A stretch of DNA of 17,930 nt. Source: Candidatus Poribacteria bacterium (GTDB taxonomy: Bacteria > Poribacteria > WGA-4E > WGA-3G). Position numbers and translations under genes: made by a program. Below are positions 1-5,965 of this stretch, one piece after another. The stretch is taken from positions 1-17,930 of the forward strand of contig VXZL01000064.1 of assembly GCA_009845505.1 (NCBI GenBank), read 5' to 3'. Below the pieces are notes generated by a model. That model did no database searches, was not told where the DNA came from, and saw only the letters and a program-made list of their open reading frames with translations. Numbering within the stretch: the stretch's first letter is position 1; every line of letters begins with the position of its first letter.

Positions 1-879
1 CTTTAACTCAATTACCTTATCATAGTCCGATACTGCGGCATCATATTCACCCAAGAGGGCATTCGCTGAGGCTCGAAGGCAGTAAGCTTGAGAGGAATTA
101 AGACCCAACGCAATTGCTTTATCAAAATCAGCAATTGCGCTTTCGTAGTCTTTCAATTCAGATTTCAGAATTCCTCGATTGTGATAGGCACTGGCGAAAT
201 TGTGATTCAATTCTATTACTTGGTTAAAGTCGGTCATTGCCTCCGCGGATTGTCCAAGATTGTGCCGCATAATTCCCCGATTATAAAAGGCTTCCCAAGA
301 ATCGGGCTTCAACGTAATCGTCATGTTGTAAGCAGAAAGTGCTTTTTCTTTCCGGTTCCCTTGATAAAGGAGATAGCCCATTGAAAAAAAAGCATGCGCA
401 GCGAGTTCAATGTCACTCAGTTTAGGAATGTTTGAAGCAGGCTGCTTGCTTTTATGAGTTGTTTCTATAGGTGCTTCCTCTGCTAACTCTGGAAACAGTT
501 CTGTGAGTTCTGGAACGTATTTATCCTCATAATTATCAATGAGTTGACGAACAAATGCCATTAAGGGGTGCAAAGGATGCGTCTCACTTTCGCCTACCGC
601 ACCCACTAACTCTACAAGCAACGCATGCGCCCAGTCATAATCGTTTTCAATCAATGTGGGTACACCCTGATTTTCGTCACGACGCATAAACTCAATCAGT
701 TTATCTAACACACCCACCAGCCAATGATAGTCGTTTTCCGGATAGGACGGAAGTACCGGAGGTTGTGAGGTTCGCGTCTGTAACAGTTTAGCGTTGTCCA
801 ACAATTGGGACATACTCGGTATTTCCAAAGTTCCAGGTGGTAGGACCACTTTAGACCAAGTTTGTATACCTGTCAACAT
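1..879 (-). CDS. HigA-like N-terminal domain fused to TPR repeats; putative antitoxin partner of HigB (3' end beyond window)
   Basis: The frame is open for all 293 codons from ATG at 879 to the window edge, so the C-terminus is missing. Residues about 48-138 hold a helical segment resembling the N-terminus of HTH-type HigA antitoxins: an END-Y-x-W start near 78, then HPLHPLMAF, then LIDNYEDKYVPEL near 113-125. From about 158 on there are TPR units (YNRG and YHNRG starts, 34-residue spacing) up to the edge. No helix-turn-helix is visible. The start is firm: AAGGAG lies 6 bases before ATG, inside the last codons of higB, which ends 3 bases upstream, so translation is probably coupled. It is clearly paralogous to the protein at 1557-2621 (shared QLLDNAK and FPELAEEAPI). 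The antitoxin role is inferred from position and domain resemblance; a plain TPR scaffold protein is the alternative. Confidence 0.72.
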   Translation of the reverse strand, partial: MLTGIQTWSKVVLPPGTLEIPSMSQLLDNAKLLQTRTSQPPVLPSYPENDYHWLVGVLDKLIEFMRRDENQGVPTLIENDYDWAHALLVELVGAVGESETHPLHPLMAFVRQLIDNYEDKYVPELTELFPELAEEAPIETTHKSKQPASNIPKLSDIELAAHAFFSMGYLLYQGNRKEKALSAYNMTITLKPDSWEAFYNRGIMRHNLGQSAEAMTDFNQVIELNHNFASAYHNRGILKSELKDYESAIADFDKAIALGLNSSQAYCLRASANALLGEYDAAVSDYDKVIELK

Positions 880-882
880 CGT

Positions 883-1215
883 TTACTCCTTCCATCGCCC
901 TTTATTGTATTCTGCATGTGTTAGAACCTTATCAATTGTGACTCTCTGTTCATTTGTGGCATATTGTATAGAAGCGATAAGGCGGACATTATTACCACCA
1001 ATGTTAAACACTGTCCATATTTCATTTTGAGGTGGCTGGTTGAATTTGCGTTTACGGATTTTCACCTGATCTGCGTGCGGAAAAATCTTACGCAAATCGA
1101 CAAATGAGTTGAAGTTTCCTTGACGCATCAGGTGGTACCAGCGGTTAAGGGCAGATCTATCATTCGGGTGTTTTTGGGCAAATTTGTTTAGGACATTTCG
1201 TCCGGTGATGCGCAT
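883..1215 (-). CDS. higB: HigB-family type II toxin (RelE-like mRNA interferase)
   Basis: This 110-aa protein aligns by eye with E. coli HigB over its whole length: the basic N-terminal helix region (VLNKFAQKHP, 8-17), LRKIFPHADQVKI (41-53), the core FNIGGNNVRLIASI (70-83) and the C-terminal LTHAEYN (98-104) carrying the conserved His of the family. HigB toxins are ribosome-dependent mRNA endonucleases. The ATG at 1215 matches the family start, but its Shine-Dalgarno is poor: the nearest AAGGAG lies 23 bases upstream. That would keep toxin translation weak relative to the next gene, which has a well-spaced AAGGAG. A consensus promoter and near-palindrome lie upstream. Toxin-first gene order is the usual one for higBA. 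The gene looks intact. Confidence 0.88.
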   Translation of the reverse strand: MRITGRNVLNKFAQKHPNDRSALNRWYHLMRQGNFNSFVDLRKIFPHADQVKIRKRKFNQPPQNEIWTVFNIGGNNVRLIASIQYATNEQRVTIDKVLTHAEYNKGRWKE

Positions 1216-1266
1216 TAGGTATTTACAGAAGAGGCCTGCTCCTTGATTGTTTAGGTCAGGTTATTG

Positions 1267-1288
1267 CCTAAATAGTATACCATATAGG
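1267..1288. promoter_or_regulatory. near-palindromic putative operator over the higB -10 box
   Basis: A 22-bp imperfect inverted repeat, cctaaatagta at 1267-1277 against taccatatagg at 1278-1288, has 18 of 22 symmetric positions and is centred on gtatac. It covers the -10 hexamer and predicted start site. This is where toxin-antitoxin complexes usually bind to repress their own promoter, but the partner protein here shows no DNA-binding domain. Confidence 0.5.
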
Positions 1289-1302
1289 CCCCGAACTGTC
1301 AA
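1274..1302 (-). promoter_or_regulatory. sigma70-type promoter of the higB operon
   Basis: On the minus strand TTGACA (1302-1297) and TATACT (1279-1274) are separated by exactly 17 bases, a near-perfect consensus promoter. The predicted start is near 1267, leaving a leader of about 50 bases before higB. Confidence 0.85.
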
Positions 1303-1317
1303 AAATAATTTATCTTA

Positions 1318-1433
1318 TACCATTTCTAAAAGTTTATATTGCATTAACGGGCCCTTTCATGCCCACGCTAAAGCATAATGCGACAAGCCTGCACAAACTA
1401 AAGTTTATGCTACAATTTCAATCAGAAATGGTA
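1318..1433. mobile_element. MITE-like element, 116 bp, with terminal inverted repeats
   Basis: The ends are perfect 10-bp inverted repeats (taccatttct at 1318-1327, agaaatggta at 1424-1433), each flanked by tta (1315-1317 and 1434-1436), consistent with a 3-bp target duplication. Inside are gcatta/taatgc (1341-1346, 1376-1381) and a near-palindrome gcacaaactaaagtttatgc (1391-1410). There is no coding potential. The element sits 16 bp behind the higB -35 box. No transposase in the window matches it, so the mobile nature is inferred from structure. Confidence 0.55.
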
Positions 1434-1436
1434 TTA

Positions 1437-1556
1437 CAACTTCAATACCTGCGCCAAAAATTGGAATTGATTATTAGGTTCAAGGATGGAAACATTATAA
1501 GCATTCAACCGTGAATTAGGGGTTGCGAGGTAGGACGGCAAACTACCGCGGTAAGT
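1437..1556. other. intergenic remainder downstream of the TPR operon
   Basis: This is the non-coding stretch between the MITE-like element and the stop of the gene at 1557-2621. It holds a perfect 10-bp palindrome taccgcggta (1544-1553) directly after that stop codon, and a weak ttgc/gcaa pairing. No T-run follows, so an intrinsic terminator cannot be claimed. Confidence 0.3.
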
Positions 1557-2621
1557 TCATTCATCCTCCCTGCGAAAGACCGACATAAAAGATTCAGGAA
1601 GTTCGTCAAAGTCATTAGCTATCTTCACTTTGCCCTTCCACTGCCCACCACGGCGTGGTTGCTTGGCACTTTTCTGTTTTGAGTCTGACTGCTCAAGTCG
1701 TTGTAACCACTTTTCGATGAGGACTTTGAAATCAGCGTTTCCTTGCTGTTCTGATAGTACCAAAGCAGTCTGGAGATCCGATCTTGCTTTGTCTATATTT
1801 CCCAATTCAGCCTTTGCTACACCACGATAAGCGTACGCTTCGGCATAATCAGAATTTAGGCGAATCGCCTCGGTAAAGTCTATAATAGCGGCATCAAATT
1901 CTTCACATAGGACTTTCTGAACTGCTCGGTTGTAGTATGCTTCGGCAAAATTTGGATTGAGACGAATTGCAGTATCATAATCGGCAACGGCATCATCAGG
2001 ATGCCCCAGTCTATTTTTAACATTGCCTCGGTTGTTGTAAACTTCCGCATAATCTGGTTGCAACCGAATTGCTGTGTCGTAAGCAGAGAGTGCTTTTTCT
2101 GCCTTGCTTCCTTCCCAGAGGAGACAACCGATCGCGAAAAAGGCGTGCGCAGCAAGTTCGCTATCGCTCAATTCTGAGGCGTAAGGTGGTGGGTTATTGT
2201 TTTCGCTTGTTTTTGAAATAGGTGCTTCCTCTGCCAACTCTGGAAACCGTTCAGTCAGTTTTGGAACATAGGCATCTTCATAATTGGCAATGATCCGAAT
2301 AATAAAGGTCATCAGCGGGTCTAACGGGTGATTTTCATTCGCGCCAACGGAATAGATTAACTTTTCTAATACATCGTCCAGCCACTGATACTCGGCTTCA
2401 GTCAACTTGATGGCCCCGGAATGCCCGTGCCGTTGTCCGAAGTCGATTAATCCATCTAATACCTCGGCTAACCACTGGTAGGCAGTTTCGGGATACGGCG
2501 AAGGGACAGCAGGTTTGGATGTGCGCGTTTGTACCGGTTTAGCGTTATCCAACAATTGCGGCATACTCGGCACGATGTCTGTGAGCAAAAGATTATTTTT
2601 CCCAAATCTGAATGTTAACAT
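1557..2621 (-). CDS. TPR protein with HigA-like N-terminus and antitoxin-like C-terminal tail (orphan paralogue)
   Basis: This 354-aa protein has three parts. Residues about 45-138 resemble the HigA toxin-binding region (TEAEYQWLDDVLEKLI at 74-89, HPLDPLMTF at 98-106, IIANYEDAYVP at 110-120) and contain a duplicated YQWL-x3-VL-x2-LI segment (48-59 and 78-89). Residues about 155-310 form four TPRs. The tail, 326-350, reads GKVKIANDFDELPESF and resembles the toxin-neutralising ends of VapB/DUF2281-type antitoxins. No HTH is seen. It lies 22 bases after the 823-aa TPR gene, with AGAGG/AGGA before the ATG, so it is probably cotranscribed with it. It has no toxin of its own beside it; the nearest is HigB, past the MITE-like element and a separate promoter. 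The TPR call is certain; the antitoxin-like role is inferred. Confidence 0.75.
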   Translation of the reverse strand: MLTFRFGKNNLLLTDIVPSMPQLLDNAKPVQTRTSKPAVPSPYPETAYQWLAEVLDGLIDFGQRHGHSGAIKLTEAEYQWLDDVLEKLIYSVGANENHPLDPLMTFIIRIIANYEDAYVPKLTERFPELAEEAPISKTSENNNPPPYASELSDSELAAHAFFAIGCLLWEGSKAEKALSAYDTAIRLQPDYAEVYNNRGNVKNRLGHPDDAVADYDTAIRLNPNFAEAYYNRAVQKVLCEEFDAAIIDFTEAIRLNSDYAEAYAYRGVAKAELGNIDKARSDLQTALVLSEQQGNADFKVLIEKWLQRLEQSDSKQKSAKQPRRGGQWKGKVKIANDFDELPESFMSVFRREDE

Positions 2622-2643
2622 TATTTAGTCCTACCTCTGTTTA

Positions 2644-5115
2644 TTATCTTTCATCGGTTTGCGATGTTAAATTGTCAAATTGCTGAAGTTTTTTTTCTAT
2701 GTCGGTTTTGAGCGCAGTATTATTTTGCTGTTCTGCCAATTCCAACGCAGTTTGGTAATCCGCTCTCGCTTCGTGAATCCGAAGTCGGAAAGCTTTCATG
2801 TCTCCCCGAGATACGAAAGTCCTTGCAGAATCAGGTTCGATCCGGATAATTTCATCAAGATCAAGAAGTGCTTCATCAAACTGGTTGTTGAATAGTTTCG
2901 CTGTTGCCCGGTTTTTGTAAGCTGTAATGTAATTCGGGTCAAGATGCAGTGCCGTGTCATAATCCGCAATAGCACTTTCAAGTCCATGAACTTCCATTTT
3001 AACATTCCCTCGGTTAGTGTAGGCAGCCGCTGAATTCGGATAAAGGCGAATTAACTCATCATAATCCGCAATGGCAGACTCGCTTTGTCCAGACATAATT
3101 TTTGCGAATGCTCGTCTTTTGTAAGCATCCGCGTAATCCGGATTTAACTGAATTGCTTGGTCATAATCCTCAATGGCAGCTTCAAAATTTTCCAATACGA
3201 GCTTTGCTTCCGCCCGGTTTTGATAAAAGACAACAGCATCTGGATTTACACGAATTGCTTCATCAAAGTCAGCGATAGCTTCCTCATATCGTTCAAGTTG
3301 CTTCTTCATAATTCCGCGGTTGTTATAGGCCCCGGAATCATTCGGATCTAATTCAATCACCTTATCATAATCAGAAATGGCGGCTTCGTAGTTGCCAAGA
3401 GATGCCTTCGCGTTACCACGATTGCCATAGGCTCCGGCATCATTCGGACGTAATTCAATCACCTTATCATAGTCAGCAATAGCCTCCTCATATTTGCCAA
3501 GTGCCACATTTGCAGTGCCACGATTTTTTTGGGCAGCGGCACAATCTGGGTTTAGGCGGATAGCTTCATCAAAATCGATAAGGGATTCATCAATTTTGTT
3601 AAGTAAATACTTAGAAAGTCCCCGGTTATTGTAAGCGGAGGCATCATCTGGCTCTAAACGAATTATCTCAGTATAAGTAGCAATAGCTGCCTCATATTGC
3701 TTAAGGCTGAGCTGCATATCTCCTCGATTCCTATAGGCCCCAACATAATTTGGTCTTATACGAATGGCTTCATTAAAATCAGTAATAGCAGCTTCGTAGT
3801 TGCCCATATCTCCATTTGTATTTCCCCGATTGTTATAGGCAGTTGCATAATCGGGGTACAATTCAATAGACTTATCGTAATCAGCGATGGCGGCCTCATG
3901 ATTGCCAAAATCCGCATTTGTCCTTCCTCGGTTATTATAGGCTCCAGGATAATCTGGTTTTAATTCAATTGCCTTGTCAAAGTTAGCGATGGAGGCTTCG
4001 TAGTTGCCCATATCTCGATTTATGTTTCCCCGGTTATTATAGGCACCAGCATAATCTGGTTTCAACTCAATTGCCTTATTAAAATCCTCAAGTGCAGCCT
4101 CATAGTTGCCAGAATCTCCGTTTGTAATCCCGCGATTATTGTAGAATTGTGCATCGTTCGGTTCTAATCGGATTGCTTCGTCAAAATCTGCAATCGCATC
4201 TTGATAGTTCTTGAGGAGTAACTTTACAGTTCCGCGGGTATTGTAAGCTCGAGTAAAATCAGGTTTCAGTCGGATCGCCTCGTCACAGTCAGCAAGGGCA
4301 TCTTGATACCTTTCAAGATCCTGTTTTACCAGAGCACGAGTATTGTAAGTCTCGACATAATCAGGTTTCAGTCGGATCGCCTCGTCACAGTCAGCAAGCG
4401 CGTTATGATAGTTCTTAAGCATGAGCTTCGCCGCACCTCTACCGTTGTAAATTTCAGCGGAATCCGGTTTCAAATTAAGTGCCTTGTCTAAGGCAGCGAG
4501 TGCCTCCTTTCCTATACCTTCATTAATATAGAGAAAACCTACTGATGCCCAGGCTCGAAATGCCAAGGCTTTATCGTGTCCTTCTGCTATGTTAGCAATG
4601 GAACGCCATTTCTCAATTGCCTCTTCAATTTTTTCGCTCCGTTGCAATGCATAAGCGTCAGCAATAGCTTTTTCTACAAGAGTGGCTTTAGGATTCCGCT
4701 CAATTGCTTTAATGTACTCCTCGACCTCACTGGCATTCTCTGGTTTGCTTACTTCTTCACTCGTCAATTCCGGAGGGGGTTTGGATCGCGTCTTACTACC
4801 GAAAACAAAAACAAGGACCGCAATAAGGATACTGAGGGACATGTCCAATCTGATTATAGGATCGAAATGGATACCAAATATACGGATACCAGTAGATGGG
4901 CTTTCCCCTATTGTATCATTTGGAGTTTGTGTTTGCTGAGTAGCGGGATCACGCGGCGTTTGGGTTGATGCTTGTTCTTTTGATGTGTCATTTGGAGTTT
5001 GCGTTTGCTGGGTTGCAGATCCCGTTGAATCCTGCGCAGACAATATCATCAACTCTCCGGCACACATCACACCTAATACCAATACAACCGCCATAATCCC
5101 AATTTTCCTACACAT
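2644..5115 (-). CDS. membrane-anchored protein with about 18 tandem TPR repeats
   Basis: This 823-aa protein begins with a hydrophobic segment (5-26), then a Thr/Gln/Pro-rich loop in which ATQQTQTPNDT occurs twice (34-44, 58-68), then a second membrane segment (about 91-106) followed by basic residues (SKTRSK). The positive-inside rule puts the rest in the cytoplasm. From about 182 to 800 come roughly 18 contiguous TPRs, most starting YNNRG at 34-residue spacing, enough for more than two superhelical turns. TPRs bind proteins; the partner is unknown. The ATG overlaps the stop of the upstream restriction-gene remnant (TAATG) and has AAGGAGG 7 bases before it. The N-terminal 180 residues match the protein at 5966-7120, so they are paralogues. 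The linker before the repeats (YALQRS, AIEKW) looks like a degenerate TPR. Confidence 0.85.
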   Translation of the reverse strand: MCRKIGIMAVVLVLGVMCAGELMILSAQDSTGSATQQTQTPNDTSKEQASTQTPRDPATQQTQTPNDTIGESPSTGIRIFGIHFDPIIRLDMSLSILIAVLVFVFGSKTRSKPPPELTSEEVSKPENASEVEEYIKAIERNPKATLVEKAIADAYALQRSEKIEEAIEKWRSIANIAEGHDKALAFRAWASVGFLYINEGIGKEALAALDKALNLKPDSAEIYNGRGAAKLMLKNYHNALADCDEAIRLKPDYVETYNTRALVKQDLERYQDALADCDEAIRLKPDFTRAYNTRGTVKLLLKNYQDAIADFDEAIRLEPNDAQFYNNRGITNGDSGNYEAALEDFNKAIELKPDYAGAYNNRGNINRDMGNYEASIANFDKAIELKPDYPGAYNNRGRTNADFGNHEAAIADYDKSIELYPDYATAYNNRGNTNGDMGNYEAAITDFNEAIRIRPNYVGAYRNRGDMQLSLKQYEAAIATYTEIIRLEPDDASAYNNRGLSKYLLNKIDESLIDFDEAIRLNPDCAAAQKNRGTANVALGKYEEAIADYDKVIELRPNDAGAYGNRGNAKASLGNYEAAISDYDKVIELDPNDSGAYNNRGIMKKQLERYEEAIADFDEAIRVNPDAVVFYQNRAEAKLVLENFEAAIEDYDQAIQLNPDYADAYKRRAFAKIMSGQSESAIADYDELIRLYPNSAAAYTNRGNVKMEVHGLESAIADYDTALHLDPNYITAYKNRATAKLFNNQFDEALLDLDEIIRIEPDSARTFVSRGDMKAFRLRIHEARADYQTALELAEQQNNTALKTDIEKKLQQFDNLTSQTDER
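4259..4398 (-). repeat. identical 38-bp copies in adjacent TPR units, 102 bp apart
   Basis: Positions 4259-4296 and 4361-4398 are identical over 38 bases, exactly 34 codons apart, inside TPR units 2 and 3 of the 823-aa gene. A similar near-identical pair lies at about 3339-3378 and 3441-3480. Identity at synonymous sites points to recent repeat duplication or gene conversion within the gene. Confidence 0.8.
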
Positions 5116-5579
5116 TATGATTCCTCCTTGTTAATGTCTAATCCCGACAACTTTTCAACAATCCCCACCGTCTCCAAACTCACACTGATAACCTTCCGAA
5201 TCAAATCCACGATATACGTCTCATCATCTGCGCGGTTCGGGTCGTTCACGATGCCACTCCGTCTATCTGTCTTCACACGATACTGATCTACCACCCACTC
5301 TAACGCTGCGCGGTTCCCTAACCGATACTGAAACGCCTCGGCAGGGATACCCGCCAAGGTCAAGAAATCGTTGTATTTTATCTGTGTTTTGTCTTTAGAG
5401 AATTTCATCTGCTCCACACGCCAATCCAGTGGCATATCCGGTGTTTCGCTCAGGTCTAACTTATACGGAGGCTGGTCTTCATAGTGGACATGGATATGTG
5501 CTAAGCGTTTCCCCGCCTCGACAAACTTCCAGAAGTCTTTAGCAAACGGAATGTGGGGCAAGTCCCGCTTGAGGTTCAT
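5115..5579 (-). pseudogene. C-terminal remnant of a type ISP restriction-modification enzyme
   Basis: This 154-aa fragment matches the C-terminal specificity region of type ISP-like restriction-methylase polypeptides: NLKRDLPHIPF at the start, AGKRLAHIHVHYE, LAGIPAEAFQYRLGNRAALEWVVDQY near 75-100, and SGIVNDPNRADDETYIVDL near 107-125. Full enzymes are many times longer. The homologous frame continues upstream of the internal ATG (LHHPSYRERYQ) to a TAA at about 5635, and no Shine-Dalgarno precedes the ATG, so the natural start is lost. It is in a different frame from the N-terminal remnant at 5669-5851. Methylase and nuclease domains are absent. Its stop overlaps the ATG of the 823-aa TPR gene by one base, so it may persist as the translated head of that operon. 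Confidence 0.8.
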
Positions 5580-5639
5580 CTGATACCGTTCCCGATACGA
5601 AGGGTGATGCAGGGCGGTAAACCGAAGTCGTTATCCGTA

Positions 5640-5670
5640 AGCATACCATCGACGTAAATTGTAGTATGCT
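5640..5670. repeat. inverted repeat at the junction between the two restriction-gene remnants
   Basis: agcatac (5640-5646) and gtatgct (5664-5670) form a 7-bp perfect inverted repeat with a 17-base loop. It lies exactly between the N- and C-terminal remnants and overlaps the stop of the former, so it may mark the deletion junction. Confidence 0.4.
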
Positions 5671-5851
5671 AAGGTGTTCGGAGGGGTTTTTCACAGATAA
5701 GCGTTAGATTGTTTTGACGAGCGTAGTGTTGGAGGAGCGTTGCGAAGGCGAGTCGGATTTCGGTTTCATTTGTTGCACCGAGATTTTCGTATTGTTTGAG
5801 TTCTGCGTAAAAGGTTTTGATCGGCTTATGCGTTGGTTTGATGTCTCGCAC
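5669..5851 (-). pseudogene. N-terminal remnant of a type ISP restriction-modification enzyme
   Basis: This 60-aa open frame starts with GTG at 5851, preceded by AGGAGG 11 bases upstream. It resembles the N-terminus of type ISP/Eco57I-like enzymes: an Ile-Lys-Thr-Phe start, YENLGATNETEIRLAFATLL (residues about 21-40), then HYARQNNLTLICE. It stops at TAG (5669-5671). The C-terminal remnant follows after about 90 bases in another frame, so several hundred central codons have been deleted. A strong promoter directly upstream suggests this was the true start of the ancestral gene. Enzyme activity is impossible in this form. Confidence 0.65.
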
Positions 5852-5868
5852 TCCTGTGTTGCCCTCCT

Positions 5869-5880
5869 AATGTATACATT
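5869..5880. promoter_or_regulatory. perfect 12-bp palindrome, putative operator
   Basis: aatgtatacatt lies between the predicted start site (near 5884) and the Shine-Dalgarno of the restriction-gene remnant. Its position suits repressor binding, perhaps from an old restriction control protein. It shares the gtatac core with the higB operator candidate. Confidence 0.45.
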
Positions 5881-5890
5881 TATGTGAAGT

Positions 5891-5919
5891 ATTATAGACC
5901 CGTTCGCGGTAGATTTCAA
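5891..5919 (-). promoter_or_regulatory. sigma70-type promoter of the remnant/TPR operon
   Basis: On the minus strand TTGAAA (5919-5914) and TATAAT (5896-5891) are 17 bases apart. It would drive the restriction-gene remnants, the 823-aa TPR gene and probably the 354-aa gene. Confidence 0.8.
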
Positions 5920-5965
5920 GTGAAATTAGCTGCATAGATGAAGGCAATTCAGTTTTCCGGCGATG

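Noticed and set aside
4576..4968. 130-codon open frame on the plus strand
   Set aside because: It lies antisense to the membrane TPR gene, and its Phe/Ser/Arg-rich product matches no family.
2644..5115. Regular repeat spacing suggestive of a CRISPR-like or satellite array
   Set aside because: The period is 102 bases, the frame stays open throughout, and the units translate into canonical TPRs.
5115..5579. Reading the 154-aa frame as a complete small gene
   Set aside because: Family-type sequence continues upstream of its ATG, there is no Shine-Dalgarno, and all catalytic domains are absent.
5704..5919. 71-codon open frame overlapping the N-terminal restriction remnant
   Set aside because: It runs through the promoter in another frame, and the overlapping frame has a better Shine-Dalgarno and homology.
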